Assembly: GCF_000423345.1 (NCBI RefSeq)
Contig: NZ_AUHU01000010.1
Coordinates: 91,551-155,550 of the forward strand
Length of the DNA stretch: 64,000 nucleotides
Source: Marinimicrobium agarilyticum DSM 16975
GTDB lineage: Bacteria; Pseudomonadota; Gammaproteobacteria; Pseudomonadales; Cellvibrionaceae
Direction of reading: 5' to 3'
The notes beneath the pieces are model-generated. The model did not search any database and was not told where the DNA came from. It worked only from the letters and a program-made list of their open reading frames with translations. This document shows, in pieces, positions 19,907 through 29,286 of this stretch. How positions within the stretch are numbered: position 1 is the first letter of the stretch; the number at the start of each line of letters is the position of its first letter. The translations under genes were made by a program, and so were the position numbers.

Positions 19907-21115
19907 ATGAAAATCACAGACGCCAAGGTCATCGTTACCTGCCCGGGCCGCAACTTCGTGACCGTGAAAATCACGACCGAAGACGGCCTCTATGGCATTG
20001 GCGATGCCACCCTCAACGGAAGGGAGAAATCCGTCGTCTCCTATCTGGAGGACTACGTCCTGCCGGCACTGATCGGCCGGGACGCCCGCCGCATTGAAGA
20101 CATCTGGCAGTTCGTCTATCGCGGGCCCTACTGGCGCCGGGGCCCCATCGGCATGACCGCCCTGGCCGGGGTCGACGTCGCACTGTGGGATATCAAAGCC
20201 AAAGCGGCCAACATGCCCCTGTACCAACTGCTCGGCGGCCGCAGCCGCGACCGCATCATGACCTACACCCACGCCAACGGGGAAGACCTGGACGCCACCC
20301 TGAAAGCCGTAGAAAAGGCCCGGAAGCAGGGCTACCAGGCCATTCGGGTCCAGTGCGGCATTCCCGGCATCGACAAAGTCTACGGCGTGCCTAAGGGCGG
20401 CAAAGACTACGAGCCCGCCGATGCCGACCTGCCCTCGGAAGAAAGCTGGTCCACCCACAAGTACCTGAACTTTATTCCGTCGGTGTTCGAAGCCATCCGC
20501 AAGGAGTTCGGCCCGGACCTGCACCTGCTGCATGACGTGCACCACCGGCTGACGCCCATCGAGGCGGCCCGGCTGGGCAAAGAGCTGGAACCCTACCACC
20601 TGTTCTGGATGGAAGACGCCGTAGCAGCCGAAAATCAGGAAATGTTCCGGCTGATCCGCCAGCACACCACCACACCCATTGCGGTGGGCGAAGTGTTCAA
20701 CAGCATTCACGACTGCCGGGAGCTGATTCAGAACCAACTGATCGACTATATCCGTACCAGCGTGGTTCACGCCGGCGGCATCACCCAAATGCGTCGCATT
20801 GCAGATTTTGCCAGCCTCTGGGGCGTACGTACCGGTAGCCACGGTGCCACCGACCTCTCCCCCGTGTGCATGGGCGCCGCATTGCATTTTGATTACTGGG
20901 TGCCCAACTTCGGCATTCAGGAGCATATGCCTCACAGCGAACTGATGGAGTCCGTATTCACCCGCGACTATCGGTTCGAGCAAGGTTTTTTCACCCCCGG
21001 CGACGCGCCTGGCCATGGGGTGGATATCAACGAAGAAGAAGCGGCGAAGCACCCGTACAAACGAGCCAGCCTGCCGGTGAACCGGCTCGAAGATGGAACC
21101 TTATGGCACTGGTGA
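19907..21115 (+). CDS. manD: D-mannonate dehydratase, ManD type (enolase superfamily)
   Basis: 402 residues. ManD dehydrates D-mannonate to 2-keto-3-deoxygluconate, a step in glucuronate breakdown. The metal ligands Asp210, Glu236 and Glu262 and the active-site residues Arg147, Tyr159 and His212 all fall at the numbering I recall for the characterised Novosphingobium enzyme, which supports the high-activity ManD class rather than the low-activity gluconate group. There is no signal peptide, so it is cytoplasmic. It is preceded by TAGGA near the ATG. Its place between an alpha-glucuronidase and a xylosidase fits use of glucuronic acid cut from xylan. Uronate isomerase, mannonate oxidoreductase, KDG kinase and aldolase are not in the window. 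Confidence 0.93.
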   Translation: MKITDAKVIVTCPGRNFVTVKITTEDGLYGIGDATLNGREKSVVSYLEDYVLPALIGRDARRIEDIWQFVYRGPYWRRGPIGMTALAGVDVALWDIKAKAANMPLYQLLGGRSRDRIMTYTHANGEDLDATLKAVEKARKQGYQAIRVQCGIPGIDKVYGVPKGGKDYEPADADLPSEESWSTHKYLNFIPSVFEAIRKEFGPDLHLLHDVHHRLTPIEAARLGKELEPYHLFWMEDAVAAENQEMFRLIRQHTTTPIAVGEVFNSIHDCRELIQNQLIDYIRTSVVHAGGITQMRRIADFASLWGVRTGSHGATDLSPVCMGAALHFDYWVPNFGIQEHMPHSELMESVFTRDYRFEQGFFTPGDAPGHGVDINEEEAAKHPYKRASLPVNRLEDGTLWHW

Positions 21116-21163
21116 CCGTGCCCCACCCTATTCAACGTTTGACTGGAAAAAGCGAGAGTTAAC

Positions 21164-22162
21164 GTGACAGAAAGCAACCCAAAAACCCAGCACAAATTCT
21201 CCAGTTCCCCACTGGTGACCCACATGTACACCGCCGACCCCTCGGCCCACAACTTCGAGGGTAAAATCTACATTTACCCCTCGCACGATGTGGAGGGCGG
21301 CGTTGCCTTCAACGACGATGGTGCGCACTTCCAGATGAAGGACTACCACGTCTTCTCCATGGACGAGCCCTTCGGCAAAGTCACCGACCACGGCGTGGCG
21401 CTGACCGTTGAGAACGTGCCCTGGGCCGAACGCCAGATGTGGGCGCCGGACTGCACCGAAAAAGACGGCAAGTATTACTTCTACTTCCCGGCCAAAACCG
21501 CCGAAGGCGTCTTCAAGCTGGGCGTGGCTGTGGGCGATCGCCCCGAGGGCCCGTTCACCGCGCAACCCGAAGCCATCAAAGGCAGCTTCAGTATCGACCC
21601 GGCCGTTTATAAAGACGGGGATGACTACTACCTGTATTGGGGTGGTATCTGGGGCGGCCAGCTGCAGCGCTGGACCACGGGTGAATTCAGCCAGGAAGAC
21701 CAGTACCCGGCCGACGACGAACCGGCCCTGTGCGCCAAAGTCGCCAAGCTGCGGGATGACATGCTGGAGTTTGCGGAAGAACCCCGCGATATCGAATTGC
21801 TGGACGAAAACGGCGAGCTTTTGAAAACCGGTGACAACAAGCGCCGCTACTTCGAAGGCCCGTGGGTCCACACCCACAACGGAACCTACTACTTCTCCTA
21901 CTCCACCGGCGATACCCACTGCATCGCCTACGCCACCGGTGACAGCCCCTACGGGCCCTTCACCTACCGTGGCACCTTGCTGGAGCCGGTATTGGGTTGG
22001 ACCAACCACCACTCTGTGGTGGAAAAGGACGGGAAGTATTACCTGTTCTACCACGACTGCGAGTTGTCTGAAGGGGTCACCCACCTGCGCAACATCAAGA
22101 TGGCCGAACTGATTCACAACGATGACGGCACCATCCAGACCATCAGCGCTTTCGAAAAGTAA
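21164..22162 (+). CDS. GH43 beta-xylosidase/alpha-L-arabinofuranosidase-like, cytoplasmic
   Basis: 332 residues starting at a GTG with GAGAG upstream. It is a single five-bladed propeller domain without a signal peptide. The three GH43 acidic residues can be placed: base Asp25 (YTADPSAH), pKa-modulating Asp145 (SIDPAVYKDGD) and acid Glu231 (YFEGPWVH). The compact form without a C-terminal beta-sandwich resembles the GH43_1-type enzymes of Cellvibrionaceae, which act on short xylo-oligosaccharides. It is the third gene of the GH115-ManD-GH43 group. Its cytoplasmic location implies that oligosaccharides cross the inner membrane by a transporter not encoded here. The exact activity (xylose or arabinose release) cannot be decided from sequence. 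Confidence 0.9.
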   Translation: MTESNPKTQHKFSSSPLVTHMYTADPSAHNFEGKIYIYPSHDVEGGVAFNDDGAHFQMKDYHVFSMDEPFGKVTDHGVALTVENVPWAERQMWAPDCTEKDGKYYFYFPAKTAEGVFKLGVAVGDRPEGPFTAQPEAIKGSFSIDPAVYKDGDDYYLYWGGIWGGQLQRWTTGEFSQEDQYPADDEPALCAKVAKLRDDMLEFAEEPRDIELLDENGELLKTGDNKRRYFEGPWVHTHNGTYYFSYSTGDTHCIAYATGDSPYGPFTYRGTLLEPVLGWTNHHSVVEKDGKYYLFYHDCELSEGVTHLRNIKMAELIHNDDGTIQTISAFEK

Positions 22163-22207
22163 ACCGCCCTGGCACACGCTTGCCTAGGGTGGGTCATTTC
22201 GACGCAC

Positions 22208-22229
22208 CGGAGGGGCTCAGGCCCCTCCG
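22208..22229 (+). terminator. GC-rich hairpin after GH43, possible terminator
   Basis: CGGAGGGGC and GCCCCTCCG form a perfect 9-bp stem around a TCAG loop, 46 nt after the GH43 stop. No T-run follows, so it may be a transcript-stabilising hairpin or a weak terminator. Confidence 0.45.
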
Positions 22230-22289
22230 CCCACCAGTAAAGAAACCTCTCCCCCTCTTGCAATCGCCCGAGATTTGCATTATTTTCCC

Positions 22290-22303
22290 TGTAACCGATT
22301 ACA
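22290..22303. promoter_or_regulatory. LacI-type operator TGTAACCGATTACA (distal)
   Basis: Near-palindrome with the central CG common to LacI/GalR operators. It shares its TAACCG/TTAC pattern with the site at 22450-22463, 160 bp away, a spacing compatible with looping. Confidence 0.65.
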
Positions 22304-22449
22304 AAAATGCTCAAACCACTAATAAGGTGACGATCTCAAACAGGCTTTTGAGAGGCCCATCTCGATAAAGATCCCCTCATTTGTCTGATTTATCCGCGTT
22401 TTACCCCCTTCAATCATTATTTCGCGTAGGGGCTAATAGTCACCAAGAA

Positions 22450-22463
22450 AGTAACCGGTTACA
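22450..22463. promoter_or_regulatory. LacI-type operator GTAACCGGTTAC (proximal to TBDR)
   Basis: The perfect 12-bp core palindrome GTAACCGGTTAC lies 57 bp before the TBDR ATG. It implies control of the receptor by a LacI-family protein not encoded in this window. Confidence 0.72.
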
Positions 22464-22519
22464 AACAGGCGGCCAATACCCGCCCCTAAAGCAATAATGA
22501 AATACTAGGAGAATGAACC

Positions 22520-25500
22520 ATGAAAAACCCTCGCCTGTTCAAACGGCAGCTACTCGCCAGCAGCATTTCCGCCTGCACCTTGGCGCTGGCCGCTACCACC
22601 GCCTCGGCTCAAACACAAAATGACGATATGTCGATGCTTGAAGAAGTCGTGGTCGTCGGCATCCGCAGCGCACAGGAGACCGCGCTGAACGTTAAGCGCG
22701 ATGCCACCTCGATTGTGGATGCCATTTCCGCCGAGGACATCGGCAAGCTGCCGGACGTCACCATTGCCGACTCCCTGCAACGCATCACCGGGGTCCAGGT
22801 CCGTCGTTCCGCCGGTGAAGGCGCCGCGATCAACGTGCGCGGCATGCCTCAGGTGCTGACCATGTTGAATGGGGAGTCCTACCTCGGAGCGAACTCCCTG
22901 ACCACTGTTCAGCCCAACTTTACCGACATCCCTTCGCAGCTGTTTTCCGGTGCGGAAGTCGTCAAATCCCAGACCGCCACCCAGCACTCCGGCGGTATTA
23001 CCGGGGTGGTCGACCTGAAAACCTACCGGCCTTTCTCCTTTGACCAGGGCCTGACCGTCTCCGGCGCCGTTCAGGCGAGCCAGGGCGTGGACAGCGGTGA
23101 AACCGACCCGTCCATGAACGGCCTGATCAACTGGCAGAATGACCGCATCGGCTTCCTGGCAGCGGTGTCCCACCAGTCCGCCAACCTCGCCAACTACTAC
23201 TCCGGTATGGCCGGCGGTGGCAGCAGTGCCGGCTGGACGGGTTTTGCCGGGGAAGACTGGTCCTACGGCTGGGTCACTCCTGACGCCTCTCTGGGGGACC
23301 TGGGTGGCCAGGTGGTTGATGGCGGCGTCGACGCTAACCAGGACGGTGACCTGGGCGACGCCTATTGGGCTTACCAGGGGCACGTGGCCTATAACCGCTT
23401 TGAAGAGCGCGAGCGCAACGGCATCAACCTGGCCTTCCAGGCGGACCTGGGCAACGGTTTCGAGCTGGTGACCGAAGCCTTCTACACCGACATGGAAGGC
23501 TTCGACCGCATCATGGGCATGGCGCACTCGGACAAGTGGCAGCGCTGGGGCTGGTTTGACCCCACCCAGTACACCGCCAAAGACGCCATTGCCAACGAGC
23601 GCGACCTGCACACCGTGCAGGAATACACCGGCAATGGCCGCCGCTTTAAATCCTACGCTTCGGTCGCCGCCAACGAAGCCAACTCCACGAATGTCAACGT
23701 GGAGCTCAACTACGACAACGGTGGCGCCTTTACCGGGAGCGCTCGCCTGATCAGCGGCAGCGCCGAGCAGTCCCAGTTGAACAGCTATATGGACATCGAC
23801 GTGGCCGATGGCAGCCAGTGGGGCGTCGATTGCCAGCACTACCCCGCCGGCACCGAAGGCACCCAGGGTGATTGCGGCCCCGGCCAGCTGAAAACCAACC
23901 CCAACGGCTATCAGGGCTACCCGGTGCTGAGTGTGAACTACGCCGGTTCCGACCCGGTCTGGAGCGGTTTTGACAACAACGCCAACACCGACTTGCAAGG
24001 TGAGCCCATTGCGGGCGCTCCGGACCGTTCGCTCGCCAGCTACCTGGAGTCAGTCGACAACTATTCCCTGGGCGCTTTCAGCTCAGAGAACAATTACGAC
24101 CGCGAAGGCGACCTGAACGTTGCCCGCTTCGACGGCAACTACGCCTTTGACGAAGGCTTCCTGACCTCGGTCGATTTCGGCATTCGCCACAGCGCCCGCG
24201 AGGTGAAAAACTCCGAGTTCGACCTCCTCTCCCCGATGGGGCCCGACAACTGCGGCGTGAAGTGGAAAGCCACCGACGTGGACCTCAACGGCGGCGGCAT
24301 CGAGGGCGCCTGCACCTGGACCGATGGCGACGGCAATGCCTACACGGCGGGCATTCCCACTCCGCTGTCTGAGCTGAACCCGACGCAAATTACCGACTTT
24401 GGCAGTGTCTCAGGCCTGCCCGCTATCTGGACCGCGGACCCGGCGAGCATGGACGACGTAGAGTCGTACCACAACCGTCTGTACCCCGGCACTGCCCGCG
24501 CCACCAACCCGGGCCGCTCCTACGAAGTAGAGCTGGATGAGCTGAGCTATTTCGTTCAGGCCAACTTCGCCACCGGCATCATGAGCGGTAACTTCGGCCT
24601 TCGCCAGGTCAACACCGACCTGACCGTGCTGCGCAACGAAGTCGGCGCCGCCCGGCCCTATGGCGCGGCCGCGCAAGACGATGGTGACATCACCACCAAG
24701 CGCGAGATGGATGAACTGCTGCCATCACTGAACCTGCGCTTTGACCTGACCGATGAGTGGGTGCTGCGCGCTGCGGTTTCCCGCACCATGGCACCGCTGG
24801 ACCTGGCCCAGTGGGGCGGCGGCCTGTCACCCAGCTACGCCATTGACTCCGAGGAGGGCAGCCCCACCGAAGGCCAGTTTATCGTTATCGGCGCCAGTGC
24901 CGATGGCAACCCTGACCTGGAAATGTGGAACGCCACCAACTTCGACCTCTCCGCCGAATACTACCTCGGCAGTGCCAGTGCGTTGACCGCCGGCTGGTTC
25001 TATGTGGAAGTGGACAGCTTCATCGAGTCCGGCACCGTGGAAATGGCCCTGCCGGACCAGGATGGCGTGGTGCGTCGTACGGTTGATGTGAGCACCAGCG
25101 TTCAAGGGGACGGCGGTGTACTGAAAGGCACCGAACTGGCGGCCAAACTCGCCTTCGGTGATTTCACCGATGGCGCGCTGCGCGACTTCGGTACCGACAT
25201 CAACTACACCTACTCACCCAGCAACTCCGGCAACACCGGTCTGAACGGCGAGACGCTGCCCTTCCAGGACAACTCTGAGCACGTGTTCAACCTGGTCGGT
25301 TGGTACGAAGCCGGCCCCTGGCAGGCCCGTATCGCCTATAACTACCGCAGCAAGCGCGTAGTCGCCTTCAATCAGACCTGGGGCGAAGGCACCCTGTGGC
25401 AGGAACCCACCGCTTACGTGGATGCCTCCTTTAGCTACGACATCAATGATGTCGCCAGCGTATTCTTCAACGCCTCGAACATCACCAATGAGCAGGAAGA

Positions 25501-25585
25501 ATATTACCTGGAGTGGGAGGACCAGTTCGCCTGGCAGAACGAGTACGAAGCCCGCTACACCGTTGGGGTTCGCGCAACGTTCTAA
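22520..25585 (+). CDS. TonB-dependent receptor of the glucuronoxylan locus
   Basis: 1021 residues. A clear signal peptide ends at ATTASAQTQ (about residue 30), then a TonB-box-like LEEVVVVGIR, a plug with ISAEDIGKLPD, RITGVQVRR and the INVRGM motif, and a barrel ending in VGVRATF with the expected terminal Phe. It belongs to the CUT receptor type. Position next to GH115, ManD and GH43 points to glucuronoxylo-oligosaccharides as ligand (inference). AGGAG precedes the ATG. Two LacI-type palindromes in the upstream gap suggest sugar-induced expression. A strong terminator follows at 25674. Confidence 0.94.
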   Translation: MKNPRLFKRQLLASSISACTLALAATTASAQTQNDDMSMLEEVVVVGIRSAQETALNVKRDATSIVDAISAEDIGKLPDVTIADSLQRITGVQVRRSAGEGAAINVRGMPQVLTMLNGESYLGANSLTTVQPNFTDIPSQLFSGAEVVKSQTATQHSGGITGVVDLKTYRPFSFDQGLTVSGAVQASQGVDSGETDPSMNGLINWQNDRIGFLAAVSHQSANLANYYSGMAGGGSSAGWTGFAGEDWSYGWVTPDASLGDLGGQVVDGGVDANQDGDLGDAYWAYQGHVAYNRFEERERNGINLAFQADLGNGFELVTEAFYTDMEGFDRIMGMAHSDKWQRWGWFDPTQYTAKDAIANERDLHTVQEYTGNGRRFKSYASVAANEANSTNVNVELNYDNGGAFTGSARLISGSAEQSQLNSYMDIDVADGSQWGVDCQHYPAGTEGTQGDCGPGQLKTNPNGYQGYPVLSVNYAGSDPVWSGFDNNANTDLQGEPIAGAPDRSLASYLESVDNYSLGAFSSENNYDREGDLNVARFDGNYAFDEGFLTSVDFGIRHSAREVKNSEFDLLSPMGPDNCGVKWKATDVDLNGGGIEGACTWTDGDGNAYTAGIPTPLSELNPTQITDFGSVSGLPAIWTADPASMDDVESYHNRLYPGTARATNPGRSYEVELDELSYFVQANFATGIMSGNFGLRQVNTDLTVLRNEVGAARPYGAAAQDDGDITTKREMDELLPSLNLRFDLTDEWVLRAAVSRTMAPLDLAQWGGGLSPSYAIDSEEGSPTEGQFIVIGASADGNPDLEMWNATNFDLSAEYYLGSASALTAGWFYVEVDSFIESGTVEMALPDQDGVVRRTVDVSTSVQGDGGVLKGTELAAKLAFGDFTDGALRDFGTDINYTYSPSNSGNTGLNGETLPFQDNSEHVFNLVGWYEAGPWQARIAYNYRSKRVVAFNQTWGEGTLWQEPTAYVDASFSYDINDVASVFFNASNITNEQEEYYLEWEDQFAWQNEYEARYTVGVRATF

Positions 25586-25598
25586 GGTGCAAAGGCAA

Positions 25599-25633
25599 GG
25601 CGGCCGGCCTCCTGAACTCGTTGGCCGGCCGCC
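25599..25633 (+). repeat. 11-bp GC-rich inverted repeat after TBDR
   Basis: GGCGGCCGGCC and GGCCGGCCGCC pair perfectly across a 13-nt loop, 14 nt after the receptor stop. There is no T-run; the true terminator lies 40 bp further. It may protect the 3' end of the mRNA. Confidence 0.55.
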
Positions 25634-25673
25634 AAGCACTCCGCGCTGAATCAGTGTGGAACTCTCCGAACTT

Positions 25674-25706
25674 GGCGCACCGGGCTTCTCTGGTGCGCCT
25701 TTTTTT
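25674..25706 (+). terminator. Rho-independent terminator of the xylan-locus TBDR
   Basis: GGCGCACC and GGTGCGCC form an 8-bp stem followed by seven T residues. Its end touches the stop codon of the convergent dihydrolipoyl dehydrogenase gene. Confidence 0.9.
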
Positions 25707-27126
25707 ACTTCTTCTTCGCCTGCGGATTCGGCAAATCGGTAATGGTACCGGAGGCAATCTCCGCCGCCAGGCCCACCGTTTCGTGCAAGGTCGGGTGCGC
25801 GTGGACCGTCAGCGCCAGATCTTCCGCCGAGGCACCAAACTCCAGCGCCAGACCCAACTCACCGAGCAGCTCACCAGCGTTCAAACCGACAATACCCGCG
25901 CCCAGCAGCTGGTCGTTTTCCTTGCGGTAAATCAGCTTGGTCTTACCTTCACTGCGACCGGCACCCAGGGCGCGACCACTGGCGGACCAGGGCATCACCG
26001 CCGTGCGGTACTCCACGCCCTGCTCCTTCGCTTCCTTCTCGGTCAGGCCCACCCAGGCCACTTCCGGGTCGGTGTAGGCAATCGAGGGAATGCAGCGCGG
26101 CTCAATGTGCTTGTGCCCGGCAATGATTTCCGCCGCGGCGTGGCCTTCGTGGCTCGCCTTGTGCGCCAGCATGGGCTGGCCGATGATGTCGCCAATGCCG
26201 TAAATGTGCGGCACATTGGTCTGCAGGTCGTGGTTGGTGGGGATAAAGCCACGCTCATCCACTTCAATGCCCGCTTTCTCGGCGCCGAGCTTCTTGCCAT
26301 TGGGTGCACGGCCCACGGCCACCAGAATCGCGTCGTAGTCTTCGGGCTTCTCCGGCGCGTTCTTGCCTTCGAAGGTCACCTTCAGAGCATTCTTGTTGGC
26401 CTTTACTTCAGTGACCTTGGTAGAGAGCATCACATTGAAGTTGTCTTTGTTGTACTTGGTGTAGACCTGCATCAGGTCTTTATCCGCCGCCGGAATCAGC
26501 TGATCGGCAAATTCCACCACGCTCACCTGACTGCCCAGCGCCTTGAACACGGTCGCCATTTCCAGGCCGATGATGCCGCCGCCGACCACCAGCAACTTCT
26601 TGGGAATCTCGTTCAGCTCCAGCGCGTCAGTGGAGTCCCACACGCGCGGGTCATCGTGGGGAATAAACGGCAACTTCACCGGCTGGGAGCCAGCGGCGAT
26701 GATCGCGTGCTTGAACTCCACCTCGGTGGTCTTGTCGTCGTGGGTCACGGCCAGTTTGTGATCACTTACAAACTCACCCACGCCCTGCAGCACGGTCACC
26801 TTGCGCTGCTTGGCCATACCGGCCACGCCCTGGGTCAGTTTGCCGACCACGCCTTCCTTGAACTTGCGAATGCCGTCCAGGTCGATCTTCGGCTTGCCGA
26901 AGCTCACGCCGATCTCTTCACCGTGGGAGCCTTCATTAATCACCTGTGCCACGTGCAGCAGCGCCTTGGAGGGAATACACCCCACATTCAGGCAGACACC
27001 ACCCAGCGAGGGATAACGCTCCACCAGTGTCACGTCCATACCCAGATCCGCTGCGCGGAATGCGGCGGAATAACCACCAACGCCGCCACCCAATACCAAT
27101 ACTTCGGTTTTCTGTGTGTCTGCCAC
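25705..27126 (-). CDS. lpdA: Dihydrolipoyl dehydrogenase (E3)
   Basis: About 473 residues from the GTG at 27126, chosen because AGAGAGGAGA lies about 8 nt upstream; the longer frame to 27174 has no such site. It oxidises protein-bound dihydrolipoamide with NAD for the 2-oxoacid dehydrogenase complexes. The N-terminal FAD motif GGGVGGYSAAFRA and the redox-active disulfide GGVCLNVGCIPSK are present, as are the NAD-binding GGGIIGLE motif, the second FAD motif GIGDIIG and the C-terminal catalytic HAHPTLHE. It stands alone here rather than with E1/E2 genes, convergent with the TBDR and divergent from the symporter. Ordinary housekeeping gene. Confidence 0.96.
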   Translation of the reverse strand: MADTQKTEVLVLGGGVGGYSAAFRAADLGMDVTLVERYPSLGGVCLNVGCIPSKALLHVAQVINEGSHGEEIGVSFGKPKIDLDGIRKFKEGVVGKLTQGVAGMAKQRKVTVLQGVGEFVSDHKLAVTHDDKTTEVEFKHAIIAAGSQPVKLPFIPHDDPRVWDSTDALELNEIPKKLLVVGGGIIGLEMATVFKALGSQVSVVEFADQLIPAADKDLMQVYTKYNKDNFNVMLSTKVTEVKANKNALKVTFEGKNAPEKPEDYDAILVAVGRAPNGKKLGAEKAGIEVDERGFIPTNHDLQTNVPHIYGIGDIIGQPMLAHKASHEGHAAAEIIAGHKHIEPRCIPSIAYTDPEVAWVGLTEKEAKEQGVEYRTAVMPWSASGRALGAGRSEGKTKLIYRKENDQLLGAGIVGLNAGELLGELGLALEFGASAEDLALTVHAHPTLHETVGLAAEIASGTITDLPNPQAKKK

Positions 27127-27297
27127 CTGCTTGTCTCCTCTCTTTGTAACAGCCATCAGCCGCTCGCGCGGCACCGTCGCCTACAAGACACGCCTGCAAG
27201 ACGAAAGCCCAGATACTAATGACTCCGGGGCCAAAAGCCAATAAACTGGCCCAAACCCCTTACAAAAAACTGACAATCCGCCAATAACAGGGCAGTA

Positions 27298-28647
27298 ATG
27301 AGCGAACAACGCGGACAATTCTCCTCCAAAATCGGCTTTCTGATGGCCGCCACCGGCTCGGCGGTGGGTCTGGGCAATATCTGGGGCTTCCCCACCCAGG
27401 CCGCCAGCAACGGCGGGGGCGCCTTCCTGCTGGCCTACCTGATACTGGCCTTCCTGCTCGCCTACCCGGCCCTGATGGCCGAACTGGTCATCGGCCGCCA
27501 CGCGCGGGCCAACATCGTTACCGCCCTGGATGAACTCGGACAAAGCCGCACCACCAAAGGCCTGGGCCGCGCCGTGGGCTACTACGGCGTCGTGATCGCC
27601 AGCCTCATCCTAAGCTTCTACGCCATCGTCGCCGGCTGGATGCTGGCGGAATTCGGTCGCCCCCTGGCGCAACTGCTCGGCTGGCAAAGCGCGGCGGACT
27701 GGCTCGGCAGCGACGCCATCAGCCGCAACCTCATCGTCTGCGCCCTGTTCACCGCTGCCACCGTGGCCATCATTGCCAAAGGCGTGGAAGACGGCATCGA
27801 GGCCTGGTCCACCCGGCTGATGCCGCTGTTGTTCCTGATTCTGGTGGGGCTGATCGTCTACGTCTTCACCCAACCGGGCGCCACCGAGGGCCTGAAAAAC
27901 TACCTGATTCCCGACTTCGCTCAACTGACCAACCCGGCCCTGCTGCTGAGCGCCATGGGCCAGGCCTTCTTCTCCCTGTCACTGGGCGTGGGCACCATGC
28001 TGATTTACGGCTCCTACCTGCGCAAAACCGACAGCCTGCCGCGCCTGGGCGCCGCCGTCACCCTGCTCGATACCGGCATCGCCTTCACCGCCGGCCTGCT
28101 GATTCTGCCGGCCATGTACGTCGCCCAGGCCCAGGGCATCGCCATCTATGGCGAAGGCGGTGAACTGCTCGCCGGCCCCGGGCTGATCTTTCAGGTACTG
28201 CCCGCCCTGTTCAACAGCATGGGCGCCGCCGGCGTCTGGCTCAGCATCGCCTTCTTCGCGCTGATGAGCATCGCCGCCCTCACCTCCTCCATCTCCATGC
28301 TTGAAGCCCCGGTGTCCGTGGTCACCGAACGCACACGCCTGAAACGCACCGGCGCCGCCTGGACCATCGGCCTGATCATCTTCGCCGTAAGCACCGTCCT
28401 GCTTTTCAATATGGGCACCCTGTTCGATGCCACCGTCTCCCTCACCACCGAATACAGCCAGCCGCTGCTCGGCATCGCCCTGTGCGTATTCGTCGGCTGG
28501 GTCATGCGGCGCGACCAACTCCTCAAAGAACTCAAAGCCGGCCACCAGGACATCGAACACAGCCTGTTCTGGAGAATCTGGCCCTTCTACGTGCGCCTGG
28601 TGTGCCCGGTGCTGATCCTACTAGCCTTTATACAGACACTACGATGA
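27298..28647 (+). CDS. NSS-family sodium-dependent transporter
   Basis: 449 residues, very hydrophobic, with 11-12 predicted transmembrane helices. The TM1 signature GSAVGLGNIWGFP and the unwound TM6 segment FSLSLGVGTMLIYGSYL identify the neurotransmitter:sodium symporter (LeuT-like) family of the inner membrane, which imports amino acids or related compounds with sodium. The substrate cannot be predicted. It is divergent from the dihydrolipoyl dehydrogenase gene across about 170 bp and overlaps the following DUF3820 gene by 4 nt, so the two are translationally coupled. Confidence 0.94.
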   Translation: MSEQRGQFSSKIGFLMAATGSAVGLGNIWGFPTQAASNGGGAFLLAYLILAFLLAYPALMAELVIGRHARANIVTALDELGQSRTTKGLGRAVGYYGVVIASLILSFYAIVAGWMLAEFGRPLAQLLGWQSAADWLGSDAISRNLIVCALFTAATVAIIAKGVEDGIEAWSTRLMPLLFLILVGLIVYVFTQPGATEGLKNYLIPDFAQLTNPALLLSAMGQAFFSLSLGVGTMLIYGSYLRKTDSLPRLGAAVTLLDTGIAFTAGLLILPAMYVAQAQGIAIYGEGGELLAGPGLIFQVLPALFNSMGAAGVWLSIAFFALMSIAALTSSISMLEAPVSVVTERTRLKRTGAAWTIGLIIFAVSTVLLFNMGTLFDATVSLTTEYSQPLLGIALCVFVGWVMRRDQLLKELKAGHQDIEHSLFWRIWPFYVRLVCPVLILLAFIQTLR

Positions 28648-28877
28648 ACCCCGACCTGAACTCACAAGACCTGCTCGACGCCGTCAACCAGACCATGCCC
28701 TTTGGGAAATACCAGGGGCGAAAGCTGCTGGAACTGCCGGAGCCGTATTTGGTGTGGTTTCATGGGCAGGGGTTTCCGAATAGTAAACTTGGGCGGCAGC
28801 TGGCGTTGATGTATGAGGTGAAGGTGAACGGACTTGAAGAAATGTTGCAGCAACTGGTCGGCCGAGGTCGTGCCTAA
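28644..28877 (+). CDS. DUF3820 family small protein
   Basis: 77 residues starting at the ATG that overlaps the symporter stop (ATGA). The signature MPFGKYQGRKLLELPEPYLVWF followed by LGRQLALMYEVKVNGLE is typical of DUF3820, a small widespread proteobacterial family without a settled function. No signal peptide. Coupling to a sodium symporter gene is common for small accessory genes but gives no direct functional clue. Confidence 0.85.
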   Translation: MNPDLNSQDLLDAVNQTMPFGKYQGRKLLELPEPYLVWFHGQGFPNSKLGRQLALMYEVKVNGLEEMLQQLVGRGRA

Positions 28878-29286
28878 TACGGAGCCTGTATAGCAGTAAA
28901 CAGACGCGCAATACGTGGGAATCCATATGGAAATTTTTATGCCAAATCGCTCTAACCCACTTATGACGGGAAGCTTGGCGGCGTGATATAACGAGTGCCA
29001 GTGACGACAAAGGACAAAAAAGGTTTCTTCCCCCATGAGCGGCTCGAACCCCCAATCGCTACTCCGCGCCAATGTAACCGACGGCGAGAGCAGCCTTCTG
29101 TACTCTCCAGCTGTTTAACAATCTAGACGGTGATAAATATTTTCCTTAGCCACGTTCAAAATACAAGATAGTCTTCTGGATTGGGAACTATTCGGCGCCG
29201 CGCGAACGCCCGTTTTCGACCCATAGCGGACTTTTGATTTCAGAAGAACGATTAACCTTTCTACATAAATTCGGTAGGATTTTACT
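28878..29286. other. Intergenic region at the left edge of the defence island
   Basis: No gene is supported in these 409 bases. Base composition changes here from GC-rich to AT-rich, and TAGGA just before 29287 serves as ribosome-binding site for the TTG start of the OLD-family gene. No flanking repeat or integrase was found. Confidence 0.5.

Larger units (their letters stand above)
22163..22519. promoter_or_regulatory. GH43-TBDR intergenic region
   Basis: This 357-base gap holds the GC-rich hairpin and both LacI-type palindromes listed separately, then AGGAGAATGAACC before the TBDR ATG. No gene is seen. The receptor is therefore probably transcribed on its own. Confidence 0.6.

Noticed and set aside
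19877..21052. 391-codon open frame on the minus strand
   Set aside because: Complement of manD, where all active-site residues are placed correctly.
21128..22177. 349-codon open frame on the minus strand
   Set aside because: Complement of the GH43 gene, where the three catalytic acids can be placed on the plus strand.
22550..23998. 482-codon open frame on the minus strand
   Set aside because: Antisense shadow of the TonB-dependent receptor at 22520-25585, which has clear signal peptide, plug and barrel features.
25513..27219. 568-codon open frame on the plus strand
   Set aside because: Complement of the dihydrolipoyl dehydrogenase gene, whose FAD, disulfide and HxxxxE motifs are complete on the other strand.
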